A stretch of 34,348 nucleotides of DNA from Methylobacterium sp. E-065 (GTDB lineage Bacteria > Pseudomonadota > Alphaproteobacteria > Rhizobiales > Beijerinckiaceae), in the NCBI RefSeq assembly GCF_022829605.1, contig NZ_JAKSYD010000274.1, positions 1 to 34,348 on the forward strand. Direction: 5' to 3'. This document shows, one piece after another, positions 1 to 8,945 of this stretch. Position 1 is the stretch's first letter; every line of letters starts with the position of its first letter. Under the pieces are notes generated by a model that saw only the letters and a program-made list of their open reading frames with translations, was not told the DNA's origin and ran no database searches. Both the position numbers and the translations under genes were made by a program.

Positions 1-1010
1 GAGCCCATGCCGGTGAGGATCACGGTGAGCGTGGCGGCGCCGAACACGACCGCTGCGTCCTTGAACAGAACGTCGACCGCCGGCCGGCAGAAATTCACCG
101 GCAGCCCGTCGGTCAGCTTGATGATGGGTCCGTTCGGGCCCGCCACGAGGCCCATGTGGCGGCCGCCCGGGGCGACATAGATCCGGCCGGGCTCGATCCG
201 CTCGTCGGTCTTGCCCTCGGCGGCCGGGATTCCGGTGCGGGTCGTCAGGTGCTCGGCGAACACCGCGGTGAAGATCGGCGGCATGTGCTGCACGATCAGA
301 ACCGGCAGGCGGCGGAGCGTCGCGGCGCCGATGCCCTCCAGCATCTCGCCCACGGCCCGGGGCCCGCCCGTGGAGGAGCCGATCAGAAGGGCGCGGGGCG
401 CCGTGCGGCTGCGAACCTTCGGCCGCAGGGTGAAGGGTGTCGGCGCGCGCGGCGCGGCCGGCGGGGCCGCATGCGCCGACACGGGGGCGGCGGGCGCCGG
501 ATGGGCTGCCGACGCGAGGGCGGAGGCCGGGCGCCGGATCCGGGCCCGGGCCGCACCGAACACCCGCACGCGCTCGATCAGCTCGGCCCGGAACACGTCC
601 GAGGTGGTGACGCCGCGGCTGCTCTCGGGCTTGGCGATGTAGTCCACCGCCCCGAGCGCGAGGCATTTCAGCGAGATGTCGGCGTTGCGCGTGGTCAGCG
701 TCGACATCATGACGACCTGCACGCTCGGGCTCATGGCCAGCATGCGCGGCAGCGCGGTGGTGCCGTCGAGTTCCGGCATCTCGATGTCGAGCAGGACCAC
801 GTCCGGATCGTGCTTGGCCATCATCTCGACGGCGATACGCCCGTTGGACGCCGTGCCGACCAGCGTGAAGCCGGCCTCGCCGATCCAACGGGCCACGAGG
901 CCGCGCACCACGGCGGAATCGTCGGCGACCAGAACCCGGATCGCGGCGGCCCCGGATGTGCTCTGGGTGGGCGGGTTCCGTGGCGGTGCAACCGCGGGAC
1001 TCAGGGCCAT
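1..1010 (-). CDS. cheB: Chemotaxis protein-glutamate methylesterase CheB (3' part outside window)
   Basis: CheB removes methyl groups from (and deamidates) chemoreceptors when phosphorylated by CheA, giving adaptation in the cytoplasm. Reading from the ATG at 1010 I obtain 336 complete codons. There is an N-terminal receiver domain (acidic pair D30/D31, phospho-acceptor D75 in VVLLDIEMPELDG, K128 in YIAKPES), an Ala/Pro-rich linker at about 155-200, and a methylesterase domain with the nucleophile Ser in LLIGSSTGGP (about 212) and the catalytic His in IVQHMPP (242). The frame leaves the window at ILTGMGS, just before the Asp that completes the triad in the family (TGMGxDG), so only the C-terminus is missing. 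It is the last visible gene of the minus-strand operon chpT-cheA-cheW-cheY-cheB; the gap to cheY is about 50 bases. Codon use matches its neighbours. Identification is firm. Confidence 0.95.
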   Translation of the reverse strand, partial: MALSPAVAPPRNPPTQSTSGAAAIRVLVADDSAVVRGLVARWIGEAGFTLVGTASNGRIAVEMMAKHDPDVVLLDIEMPELDGTTALPRMLAMSPSVQVVMMSTLTTRNADISLKCLALGAVDYIAKPESSRGVTTSDVFRAELIERVRVFGAARARIRRPASALASAAHPAPAAPVSAHAAPPAAPRAPTPFTLRPKVRSRTAPRALLIGSSTGGPRAVGEMLEGIGAATLRRLPVLIVQHMPPIFTAVFAEHLTTRTGIPAAEGKTDERIEPGRIYVAPGGRHMGLVAGPNGPIIKLTDGLPVNFCRPAVDVLFKDAAVVFGAATLTVILTGMG

Positions 1011-1063
1011 GATGCGTGCCTCGGATACGGGGGCGCGGATGTGCGTAAAGGGGCGCGAAACGA

Positions 1064-1456
1064 TCAGGCCGCGTCGGCGACGAGCCCGACCTGCTCGAGC
1101 TTGGCCGTCAGGATATCGCGGTCGAACGGTTTCATGATGTATTCGTCCGCCCCCGCCCGGAGGGCCCGGGCGATGGCGCCGACATCGTTTTCGGTGGTGC
1201 AGAACAACACCTTGGGGAACTCGCCCCCCTCGCTCTGGCGCAAGGCCTGGAGGAAGGCGTAGCCGTCCATGTTCGGCATGTTCCAATCGAGCAGGATCGC
1301 GTCCGGCATGTGGGCCGCGCAGGCTTCGAGGGCGGCGCTGCCGTCCTCCGCCTCGCTGACGTTCATCCCGAGGTCCTCGATGATCCGGCGGGCGACCTTC
1401 CGGATCACCGCGGAATCGTCCACCACCAGGCAGTTGGTTTCGTGCGGCGCCTTCAT
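1064..1456 (-). CDS. cheY: Single-domain response regulator, CheY type
   Basis: A 130-residue stand-alone receiver domain. Phosphorylated by CheA, CheY proteins bind the flagellar motor switch or act as a phosphate sink. The receiver landmarks are all present: D13/D14 in LVVDDSAV, phospho-acceptor D57 in ILLDWNMPNMDG, T87 in LFCTTEN, and K109 in IMKPFD. No output domain follows. I chose the ATG at 1456 because a purine-rich GAGGGAGAG lies just upstream in the sense direction; a TTG at 1471, overlapping the cheW stop, is a less likely alternative. It sits 11 bases after cheW in the same operon, which supports a chemotaxis role. Whether it is the motor-binding CheY or a sink cannot be told from sequence alone. 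Confidence 0.92.
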   Translation of the reverse strand: MKAPHETNCLVVDDSAVIRKVARRIIEDLGMNVSEAEDGSAALEACAAHMPDAILLDWNMPNMDGYAFLQALRQSEGGEFPKVLFCTTENDVGAIARALRAGADEYIMKPFDRDILTAKLEQVGLVADAA

Positions 1457-1467
1457 CGGGCTCTCCC

Positions 1468-1992
1468 TCAAGCCGCCTTGGCGCCGGCCGCCGTGAAGCC
1501 GAGAAGGGCATCCACGTCGAGGATCACCAGCAGGCGCCCGTCGAGGCGGTGGACACAGGTCGCGAGGTTGCGGAAGCGCGGATCCAGGTTGATCGGCACC
1601 GCCTCTCGGCTGTCGGCGCCGAGCTTCAGCACCTCGCCGACCCCGTCGACCACGAGGGCGAAGGTCTCGCCCGCCTGCTCCAGGCCGATCGCCATCTTCG
1701 GACTGGCCTTGCCGCCCTCGCCCTCGGCCTCCGCGTCGGGCAGGCCCAGGCGCCGGCGCAGGCTCATGGCGGTGACCACGCGACCGCGCAGGTTCAGGAG
1801 GCCCACGATCTCGGCCGGCGCGAGCGGCACCGGCGTCACCCCCGACGGCACGAACACGTCGTGGACCCGCTCGATCGCCAGCCCGAACAGGGTCTCGCCG
1901 ACGAACACCGTCACGAAGTCGTTGGTGGCACCGGTCTCGACGCCGTTGGCGCTCGCTCGGGCGCCGGTGGCGTTGGCATTGGCAGCCTGCAT
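1468..1992 (-). CDS. cheW: Chemotaxis coupling protein CheW
   Basis: CheW is the cytoplasmic adaptor that links chemoreceptor tips to the CheA kinase. The 174-residue protein has a roughly 25-residue Ala/Asn-rich N-terminal extension, then a single CheW (SH3-like) domain: the segment FVTVFVGETLFGLAIERVHDV, the loop PAEIVGLLNLRGRVV typical of the family, and a C-terminal part ending near ILDVDALLGF. The ATG at 1992 is preceded by a GGAGAG ribosome-binding site. It lies about 60 bases downstream of cheA and directly before cheY. CheA itself carries CheW-like domains, so this free copy probably completes the receptor-kinase array. No key segment is missing. Confidence 0.93.
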   Translation of the reverse strand: MQAANANATGARASANGVETGATNDFVTVFVGETLFGLAIERVHDVFVPSGVTPVPLAPAEIVGLLNLRGRVVTAMSLRRRLGLPDAEAEGEGGKASPKMAIGLEQAGETFALVVDGVGEVLKLGADSREAVPINLDPRFRNLATCVHRLDGRLLVILDVDALLGFTAAGAKAA

Positions 1993-2053
1993 CGGAACTC
2001 TCCGGATGATCGTTTCGATCGTTGCGATCGCTGTGGGGCGGGCGGCGCCGGGA

Positions 2054-4795
2054 TCAGGCCGCCTTCGAGACCGTCTCGGCGCCGAGCTCGGCCAGGGCGG
2101 CGATCAGGCCGGCCCGATCGAACTTCGCCACGAGATCGGCGATCGCCAGGGTCCGGGCCCGCTCCACGGCGTCGGTCCCGATCGTCCCGGTGAGGCCGAT
2201 CACCGGGAGCGCGGCGAGCCGCGGCTCGGCCCGGCGCATCGCGGCGACGAGGTCGAAGCCGCTGCGGCCCGGCATCTCCAGGTCGGTGACCACCACCTCG
2301 ATCTTCGGCTCGGACTGGAGCGTGTTGAGCGCCGCCTCCGCACTCGCCGCCGTGATCACCTGATAGCCCGCGGCCTTCAGCACCGGGGTCAGCATGTCGC
2401 GGAAGAAGGCCGAGTCGTCGACCAGCAGGATCGTGGAGAGCTGCTCGGGCCGCTTCAGGCCGCGCGCCCAGTCATCGTAGGCCAGCGGCAGGAAGTGGGC
2501 GATGTTGATGATGTCGGTCGCCCGGCCCCGAAGCACCGCTGAGCCGATCAGGTCCGAGCGGTCGGCCGCGATCTCGATGTCGAGCCGCTCCTCCACGATG
2601 TCGACGATCTCGTCGACCACGAGCCCCATGGCGCGCTCGCCGTCGGAGAACACCACCAGGGCCTGGGTCCCCTCCGACTTGATGGTGATCGCCGAATCCG
2701 CCGGAACGAGCGGCATCAGGCGCCCGCGGTACTGGATCAGCGCGCGGCCGCCCAGCCACTCGACCTTGGCGCACTCGATCTCCTCGAGGCGGGTGACCAG
2801 CGACAGCGGCACCGCCTTGAAGCTGCCCTGACCGCCCTTGAACACCAGCAGCGTGGTCTTGTTGTCAACCACCTCGCCCGCCGCGTCGTCGTCGGTCTCG
2901 GCGTGGCCGCCGCTGCCCTGAACGCCCTGCGCCACCTGCCGGGCGACGCCGTTCGGATCGACGATCAGCACCACGGCGCCGTCGCCGAGAATCGTGTTGC
3001 CGGCAAACATCGGGATGTGGCGAAGCTTCACCGACATCGGCTTCACGACGATCTCCTCCGTGTGGAAGACCTCGTCGACGAGGATGCCGAAGCGCTCGCG
3101 CCCGACCTGGGCGACCACCACGAAGCCGGCCTGCTCCGTCTCGGAGCCCGCCTGCGACTGCCCGAGCAGCCCGGTAAGCGACACGATCGGCAGCAGCCGC
3201 TCGCGCAGGCGCAGAACCGGCGCGCCGTTGATGCGCTCGACCCTTTGCGCCCCGGCATCGACCCGCACCAGCTCCAGCACCGCCACCTGCGGCAGGGCGA
3301 AGCGGTGCTCGCCGGCCCGCACGATCAGCGCCGCCACGATGGCCAGCGTCAGGGGAATCTTGATGGTGAAGGTCGTGCCCCGGCCCGCCGTGGTGGCGAT
3401 GTCGATCAGGCCGCCGATGGTCTCGATGTTGGTCTTGACCACGTCCATGCCGACGCCGCGGCCCGACACCGAGGTCACCGCCGCCGCCGTGGAGAAGCCC
3501 GCATCGAAGATGAACTTGGCGACCTGCGCGTCGGTCATCCGGTCGACATCGGCCTGGGCGGCGATCCCGCGCTGCACCGCCTTCTGGCGAATCGCCGCGA
3601 GGTTGAGGCCCTTGCCGTCGTCGGCGATCTCGATCGTAATCGTGCCGCCCTCGTGATAGGCGGCGAGCCGGATCGTGCCGCGGGCGGGCTTGCCCGCCGC
3701 CACGCGCTCGGCGGTCGATTCGAGGCCGTGATCGGCCGAATTGCGGACCATGTGGGTCAGCGGGTCCTTGATCACCTCAAGGACCTGCCGGTCGAGCTCG
3801 GTCTCGGCGCCGACCATCACGAGGTCGATCTGCTTGCCGAGTTCCGCCGAGAGGTCGCGGACCACGCGCGGCAGCTTCTGCCACGCATTGCCGATCGGCT
3901 GCATGCGGGTCTTCATCACGCCGTCCTGCAGCTCGGCCGTGACGTGGGACAGGCGCTGCAGCGGCACCTTGTAGCTCGAATCCTCGTGCCGGCGGGCGAT
4001 CTCGAGGAGCTGGTTGCGGGTCAGCACCAGCTCCGAGACCATCGTCATCAGGTGCTCGAGCGTCTCGACGCTCACCCGGATCGTCTGGTTGCCCTTGGCG
4101 GCCGCGGTGGTCTCGCCCGGGGTCGTCTCACCCTCGGTGCCGCCGCCCTCAGCCTTCTCGGCGCGCGCCGGCTCGGCCTCGACGGCCTCGACCGGTGCCG
4201 CACTCACCTGCGGTGCGGGAGCGGCGGGCTTGGGTGCAGGAGCGGCGGCCGCCACCGGCGGAGGCGCTGCGAAATCCACGTCTTCCGGACCCGGCGCCGC
4301 CAGGAAGGCGGCCTCGAGGTCGTCGAGGGAGACTTCGCCGGGCTTCAGTTCGCGGATCACCGGATCGGGCAGCACCGGCTCGGGCCGCGGCGGGGGTGCC
4401 GCCGGCTCCGATGCCTCGGCCGAGCCCTCGGCCATGCGCTCCAGGGCGGAGATGAGGTCGTCGTCCGACCCCGCCGGCTCGGTGCCGGTGGCCTCCAGAT
4501 CGGCCAGGATCTCCTTCAGCCGGTCCAGGGTCAGCAGGATCAGCGTCACCGACGCGGAGGTGGCAGGCAGCCCGTCCCGGAACCGGCCCATCAAGGTCTC
4601 GGCCGCATGCGCCAACGCTTCGAGTCGCGGAAGTCCGAGAAACCCGCACGTTCCTTTGATTGTGTGGACCAGTCGGAAGATATTCCGAAGGATCGTCTCG
4701 TTATTCGGATCCTGTTCGAACCGGACGAGCTCTGCATCGACCGTGTCGAGATGCTCGCCGCTCTCAGTCAGGAACTCGCGAAGCAGGTCGTCCAT
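2054..4795 (-). CDS. cheA: Hybrid chemotaxis histidine kinase CheA with C-terminal receiver
   Basis: CheA autophosphorylates in response to receptors and passes phosphate to CheY and CheB. In this 913-residue protein I see an Hpt (P1) domain with phospho-accepting H44 in LVHTIKGTCG; an Ala/Pro-rich linker (about 125-235); the dimerisation helices from about 237; and the ATPase domain with the N box HMVRNSADHG (348-357), G1 DDGKG (392-396) and G2 GRGVGMD (445-451). A CheW-like domain (about 484-625) and a second CheW-like segment (about 647-775) follow. A complete receiver domain comes last, with D793/D794 and phospho-acceptor D838 in VVVTDLEMPG. The receiver and second CheW-like unit make it longer than the roughly 650-residue enterobacterial CheA; such hybrid CheAs occur in other alphaproteobacteria. 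A gap of about 100 bases separates it from chpT upstream. Confidence 0.95.
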   Translation of the reverse strand: MDDLLREFLTESGEHLDTVDAELVRFEQDPNNETILRNIFRLVHTIKGTCGFLGLPRLEALAHAAETLMGRFRDGLPATSASVTLILLTLDRLKEILADLEATGTEPAGSDDDLISALERMAEGSAEASEPAAPPPRPEPVLPDPVIRELKPGEVSLDDLEAAFLAAPGPEDVDFAAPPPVAAAAPAPKPAAPAPQVSAAPVEAVEAEPARAEKAEGGGTEGETTPGETTAAAKGNQTIRVSVETLEHLMTMVSELVLTRNQLLEIARRHEDSSYKVPLQRLSHVTAELQDGVMKTRMQPIGNAWQKLPRVVRDLSAELGKQIDLVMVGAETELDRQVLEVIKDPLTHMVRNSADHGLESTAERVAAGKPARGTIRLAAYHEGGTITIEIADDGKGLNLAAIRQKAVQRGIAAQADVDRMTDAQVAKFIFDAGFSTAAAVTSVSGRGVGMDVVKTNIETIGGLIDIATTAGRGTTFTIKIPLTLAIVAALIVRAGEHRFALPQVAVLELVRVDAGAQRVERINGAPVLRLRERLLPIVSLTGLLGQSQAGSETEQAGFVVVAQVGRERFGILVDEVFHTEEIVVKPMSVKLRHIPMFAGNTILGDGAVVLIVDPNGVARQVAQGVQGSGGHAETDDDAAGEVVDNKTTLLVFKGGQGSFKAVPLSLVTRLEEIECAKVEWLGGRALIQYRGRLMPLVPADSAITIKSEGTQALVVFSDGERAMGLVVDEIVDIVEERLDIEIAADRSDLIGSAVLRGRATDIINIAHFLPLAYDDWARGLKRPEQLSTILLVDDSAFFRDMLTPVLKAAGYQVITAASAEAALNTLQSEPKIEVVVTDLEMPGRSGFDLVAAMRRAEPRLAALPVIGLTGTIGTDAVERARTLAIADLVAKFDRAGLIAALAELGAETVSKAA

Positions 4796-4898
4796 AGGCG
4801 CAACTCGTTACCGGAAGAAGGTCTCGCGCACCGTACTTACTCAGGCGCGGTTAGGGAAGCGTTTCAGTTCCCGCCCCGCGCCGGAGTTTTTCAGAATT

Positions 4899-5609
4899 TC
4901 ACGCCAGTGTGGTGTTCGAACCCTCATCGGAGGGTTCAACGGATGCTTCGATCACTGTCGGCTCGGCCGTGATCGTCACCTCATCATCCTGGATGGCGAA
5001 TCGAACACTCATGTCGGCGGCTCGCGCCACGAGGCCGGCATAGAACGGCAGGATGCCGTGGGCATCGACGGTGCCGCTCTCGGGGCTGCCGGCCATCAGC
5101 TCCTCCACGTGCGGGGGAATGCGGGCATGCGAGCCCTTGGCCTTGAACACGAAGCTCGGCGCCGCGCCGTCGCCGGAGACCACGACGTCGATCGCTCCGC
5201 CCCGCGGGATCGCGGTCGTGGCGATCATCACGAGGTTGAGGAGCAGCTTGACCTTGTTCTTGGGAAACAGCGCCTGCGGGGCGCTCCAGGTCAGCTTGGT
5301 CTTGTCGTCGGAGAACATGCCCTTGGCGACGCTTTCGGCATCGGCGAGGTCGATCGAGGCGCCGGCCGATCCCGCGGCGCCGAAGGCGATCCGCGCGAAT
5401 TTCAGCCGGGCCGAGGCCTGCCGGGCGCTCTTGCCGATCAGCTCCAGCGCGAAGGTGCGCATCGATTCGTCCTCGTCGTCCTCCAGGACTTCGAGCCCGT
5501 TCACGATCGCGCCGACGGGGCTGATCACGTCGTGGCAGACGCGGGAGCAGAGAAGGGCGGCGAGGTCGAGGCCGTCGAGGGTCAGGGTCGGCGAGTTCGG
5601 GGACGACAT
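4899..5609 (-). CDS. chpT: ChpT-type histidine phosphotransferase
   Basis: ChpT is a dimeric, kinase-fold phosphotransferase without ATPase activity. In Caulobacter and Brucella it carries phosphate from the hybrid kinase CckA to CtrA and CpdR, controlling the cell cycle. The 236-residue protein has the family hallmark near its N-terminus, LLCSRVCHDVISPVGAI, with phospho-accepting H26, followed by a helical hairpin (about 40-75) and a degenerate ATPase-like domain lacking N, G1 and G2 boxes. The ATG at 5609 has a GGAG-type site upstream and puts the His where the family has it; the frame stays open up to 5768 but that extension is low-complexity. It is the first gene of the minus-strand run leading into cheA. 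It could serve the CckA-CtrA relay, the neighbouring chemotaxis system, or both; the sequence does not decide. Confidence 0.85.
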   Translation of the reverse strand: MSSPNSPTLTLDGLDLAALLCSRVCHDVISPVGAIVNGLEVLEDDEDESMRTFALELIGKSARQASARLKFARIAFGAAGSAGASIDLADAESVAKGMFSDDKTKLTWSAPQALFPKNKVKLLLNLVMIATTAIPRGGAIDVVVSGDGAAPSFVFKAKGSHARIPPHVEELMAGSPESGTVDAHGILPFYAGLVARAADMSVRFAIQDDEVTITAEPTVIEASVEPSDEGSNTTLA

Positions 5610-5954
5610 GGTGCGCTCCGGGGGGATCTGGTTCGGGCGTCTGCGGGCCGGGGCCCCGACTGGCGGCCGTTCGTCGGCCGCCGCATCCGGCGTACACGTC
5701 GCCCAAAGGAGCCCGCGCCCAGCGGGTCGGACCGGGGGCGACGGCCGGTCCGCACGGATAAACGCCACGCCGGCCTTTGAAAAGCGTTACCGGGATTGAC
5801 GGATCGGCGCGGCGGCGTCCGATTCGGACCGGCCTGTCATGGGCCACGCATCGCGAGATGGAGCCGGCAGAGGGAGAGCGCACGGTGTTGGCCATTGACC
5901 CAGCCCATCGACGATCCGTCAAATCCGCCAGCCCCTGACGCGGAGGTCCGCCCC
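5610..5954. other. Divergent intergenic region between chpT and glnE
   Basis: About 345 bases with no convincing gene. It must hold the promoters for the leftward chpT/che operon and for rightward glnE. The glnE reading frame stays open leftward to 5796, but the residues encoded there are unlike any GlnE N-terminus. I see no clear -35/-10 pair, no CtrA-type TTAA-N7-TTAA site, and no strong terminator. Confidence 0.5.
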
Positions 5955-8867
5955 ATGCAGTCCGCCCCGACCCTGCGCGAGAGCCTGCAGCCCCGCCTCC
6001 CCCTCGCGGATCCGGATGCGGCGCGAGCCCGGCTCGCCGAGATCGCGCCGGCTCTCCCGCCGGGTTTCCTGACGCCACCCTGCCGTGACCTGCTCCTGGG
6101 TCTCGCCGACCATTCCCCCTTCCTCTGGCGGGCGTGCCTGCGGGCGCCGGAGCGCCTGGTCGCGCTGCTGGAGCAGCCGCCCGATGCGGCGAGCCGGGAG
6201 ATCATCGCCCGCCAGCGCGCGGTCGGGGCGGCCTGCGGGGTCAATCCCGACCTCGCCGAGGTCGGAAAGCGGCTGCGGGCCAACCGGGAGGCGCACGCGC
6301 TCCTCGTGGCGCTGGCCGATCTCGGCGGCGGCTGGGATGTCGCGGCGGTCACCCGGGCGCTGTCCGACTTCGCCGACGCCTCGGTGAGCGCGGCGACCGA
6401 GGCGCTGCTCCGGCAGGGACTCGCGACCGGTCGGTTCCGGCCGCCGGATCCGGACGCGCCGCAGGCCGGATCGGGGCTGATCGTCCTGGGGCTGGGCAAG
6501 CTCGGCGGCGGCGAGCTGAACTATTCGAGCGATATCGATCTCGTGATCTTCTACGAGACCGAAGCCGCGGCGGCCGCGACCGAGGGCGACCCGAAGCCGT
6601 TCTTCGTCAAGCTCGCGCAGGGGCTGGTGAAGCTCCTGTCCGACCGGACCGCCGAGGGCTACGTGCACCGCATCGACTACCGGTTGCGGCCGGATCCGGG
6701 CTCCACCGCGGTGGCCCTCTCCACGGGCTTCGCCTTCGATTACTATCAGACGCTGGGCCAGAACTGGGAGCGGGCCGCCTTCATCAAGGCCCGGCCGATC
6801 GCGGGCGACATCCCGGCCGGCACGGCGTTCCTTACCGAACTCGCGCCGTTCATCTGGCGGCGGCACTTCGACTTCCCGGCGATCGCCGAGATCCACGCCC
6901 TGAAGCGGCAGATCCACATGGTCCGCGGCCACGAGACCATCGCGGTCGCCGGCCACGACATCAAGATCGGCCGCGGCGGCATCCGGGAGATCGAGTTCTT
7001 CGTCCAGACGCAGCAGCTGGTCTTCGGCGGCCGCAAGCCGAGCCTCCGGGGCCGCTCCACCGTGGCGATGCTCGACGGCCTCGCCGCGGCGGGCTGGATC
7101 GACGGACGCGCCCGCGACGAGCTGACCGAGGCCTACGGATTCCTGCGCACCCTGGAGCACCGGATCCAGATGGTCCGCGACGAGCAGACCCAGCGCCTGC
7201 CGACCGGCACCGAGGCGCTGACCGGGCTCGCCTTGTTCGCCGGCTTCCCGGATCTTGCGGCCTTCGAGGCGGCGCTGCTCCACCATGCCGGCCAGGTCCA
7301 GGCGCATTACGCCCTGCTGTTCGAGGCCGAGACGGCCGCGGACGACACCCTCGTCTTCGGCGAGTCCGAACCGGAGCCCGCCACCCTGGAGCGGCTCGGC
7401 GCCTTCGGGTTCCGCGATCCGCCGCGCGCCTGGGAGACCGTGCAGGGCTGGCATCTGGGGCGCCGCCCGGCCCTGCGAACCGGGCGGGCGCGGGAAATCC
7501 TCGCCGAGATGCTGCCGGCGCTGCTCCGGGCGCTCGGCGGCACCGCCGACCCGGACGAGGCGCTGCTCGCCCTCGATCGCGCCTTCGCGCGGATGCCCGC
7601 TGTGGCCGAACTCCTGGCGATCCTGCGCTCGCACGAGCGCCTGCGCCTGCTGTTCGCCGACATCCTCGGGACGGCGCCGCGCCTCGCCGACACCGTCGGC
7701 TTGAGCCCGCACGTCCTCGACACCGTGCTGGACGCGGATTTCGTGACGCCGCCCCTGGATCCCGCTGCGGTCCAAGCCCAGTACCGGATGCTCGTGGGAC
7801 AGCCGGCGAGCCACGAGGAGGTCCTCGACCGCTGCCGGGACGCCACGCGGCAGATGGCCTTCGTCACCGGCGCACGCCTCCTGTCGGGCATCCTGACGCC
7901 GCGGCAGGCCGGCGCGGCCTACACGGCGATCGCGGAGGCAACGGTAGCCTTGAGCCTGGCGGCGGAGGAACGCCGCTTCGCCCAGGACCACGGCGCGGTG
8001 CCCAACGGGCGGTGCTGCGTCCTGGCGCTGGGCCGGCTCGGCTCCCGGCAGCTCAGCGCCGAATCCGACCTCGATCTCGTGTTCCTGTACGATTTCGATC
8101 CCGAGGACCGCACCAGCGACGGAAGGCGGCCCCTCGACGCCGTGGTCGCCTACAACCGGCTGGCGCAGCGCCTGTTCGCGGCGCTCACCACAGCGACGCG
8201 GCGGGGACGGCTCTATGCGGTCGACCTGCGGCTGCGGCCCTACGGCAGCCACAGCCCGCCGGCCGTGCAGCTCACGGGCTTCGCGGCCTATCACCGGGAC
8301 GGGTCGGAACTCTGGGAGCACATGGCCCTCGCCCGCGCCCGGGTCGTGGCCGGTGACGCGCCCCTGGGGGGGGCCGTCACAGCCGAGATCGCCGCGATTC
8401 TTTCCCAACAGCGCGAGCCGGCTAAAGTCTGCGCCGAGGCGGGGGCGATGCGGGCGCTCGTCGCCCGGGAGCGCGGCCATGCCGGCCCCTACGACCTGAA
8501 GCTTGCCCCCGGCGCCTTGTTCGACCTCGATTTCCTGGCCCAGACCATCGTGCTGAGCCACGCCCACGACTGGCCGGACTGCATCGGCCTCGGCGCGGAG
8601 GCCCTCTTCCGCGGGGCGGCGGCGCGCGGCCTGCTGCCGGACGAGGCAGCGGAGTCCCTCGCCGAGACCTACGGGTTCCTCGACGCGGTCTATCAATGGC
8701 AGCGGCTGGTGATGGCCGATCCCACCGCGGAACCGTCCGAGACGGCGGCCCGGCAGATCGCCAAGGCGGTGGGCCTGCCGGACGCGCGAAGCCTCGCGGC
8801 GGACCTGCGCCGCCACCGACGCCGGAGCCAGGCCCTGCTGGCGCGGATCCGGCGCACGGTGGCTTGA
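5955..8867 (+). CDS. glnE: Bifunctional glutamine synthetase adenylyltransferase/deadenylase GlnE
   Basis: GlnE attaches AMP to, and removes it from, glutamine synthetase, shutting it off or on according to PII (GlnB) uridylylation and glutamine. The 970-residue length is normal for the family. Two nucleotidyltransferase-type domains are visible: the N-terminal deadenylase signature GLGKLGGGELNYSSDIDLV (about 178-197) with its D-x-D pair, and the C-terminal adenylylating signature ALGRLGSRQLSAESDLDLV (about 689-708). A linker containing the conserved GRGGIREIEFFVQ (about residue 340) and a helical C-terminus are also present. The ATG at 5955 follows GGAGG at good spacing and starts MQSAPTLRESL. 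It is transcribed divergently from the chemotaxis operon and followed by the toxin-antitoxin pair, which looks independently transcribed. A very long antisense frame exists opposite it but is a GC-rich shadow. Confidence 0.96.
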   Translation: MQSAPTLRESLQPRLPLADPDAARARLAEIAPALPPGFLTPPCRDLLLGLADHSPFLWRACLRAPERLVALLEQPPDAASREIIARQRAVGAACGVNPDLAEVGKRLRANREAHALLVALADLGGGWDVAAVTRALSDFADASVSAATEALLRQGLATGRFRPPDPDAPQAGSGLIVLGLGKLGGGELNYSSDIDLVIFYETEAAAAATEGDPKPFFVKLAQGLVKLLSDRTAEGYVHRIDYRLRPDPGSTAVALSTGFAFDYYQTLGQNWERAAFIKARPIAGDIPAGTAFLTELAPFIWRRHFDFPAIAEIHALKRQIHMVRGHETIAVAGHDIKIGRGGIREIEFFVQTQQLVFGGRKPSLRGRSTVAMLDGLAAAGWIDGRARDELTEAYGFLRTLEHRIQMVRDEQTQRLPTGTEALTGLALFAGFPDLAAFEAALLHHAGQVQAHYALLFEAETAADDTLVFGESEPEPATLERLGAFGFRDPPRAWETVQGWHLGRRPALRTGRAREILAEMLPALLRALGGTADPDEALLALDRAFARMPAVAELLAILRSHERLRLLFADILGTAPRLADTVGLSPHVLDTVLDADFVTPPLDPAAVQAQYRMLVGQPASHEEVLDRCRDATRQMAFVTGARLLSGILTPRQAGAAYTAIAEATVALSLAAEERRFAQDHGAVPNGRCCVLALGRLGSRQLSAESDLDLVFLYDFDPEDRTSDGRRPLDAVVAYNRLAQRLFAALTTATRRGRLYAVDLRLRPYGSHSPPAVQLTGFAAYHRDGSELWEHMALARARVVAGDAPLGGAVTAEIAAILSQQREPAKVCAEAGAMRALVARERGHAGPYDLKLAPGALFDLDFLAQTIVLSHAHDWPDCIGLGAEALFRGAAARGLLPDEAAESLAETYGFLDAVYQWQRLVMADPTAEPSETAARQIAKAVGLPDARSLAADLRRHRRRSQALLARIRRTVA

Positions 8868-8880
8868 GCCACGATCCCAC

Positions 8881-8912
8881 TTGACCAAAGTAAGGAATAT
8901 TCCTTACTTTGG
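8881..8912 (+). promoter_or_regulatory. Putative promoter overlapped by a perfect 28-bp palindrome (operator of prlF-yhaV)
   Basis: Positions 8885-8912 form an uninterrupted palindrome: the 14-base arm CCAAAGTAAGGAAT is followed directly by its exact reverse complement. It lies 33 bases before the antitoxin start codon. A TTGACC at 8881-8886 resembles a -35 box, and a weak -10 (TTACTT) falls 17 bases later, inside the palindrome. Type II antitoxins with an AbrB fold usually bind such inverted repeats to repress their own operon, so this is the likely autoregulatory site. A glnE terminator is less likely: there is no loop and no T run. The A/T-rich centre stands out from the GC-rich surroundings. 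Confidence 0.65.
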
Positions 8913-8945
8913 GGATTTAGCGCCATCTGGATCAGAGGTAGCATC

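Noticed and set aside
2903..4972. A 689-codon plus-strand frame opposite cheA
   Set aside because: It is the mirror of a fully supported CheA; the predicted protein is His/Arg/Asp-rich and low in complexity.
5919..8888. A 989-codon open frame on the minus strand opposite glnE
   Set aside because: It is an antisense shadow caused by GC-rich third positions. Its translation is rich in Arg, Gly, Glu and Pro without domains, while the plus strand encodes a complete GlnE.
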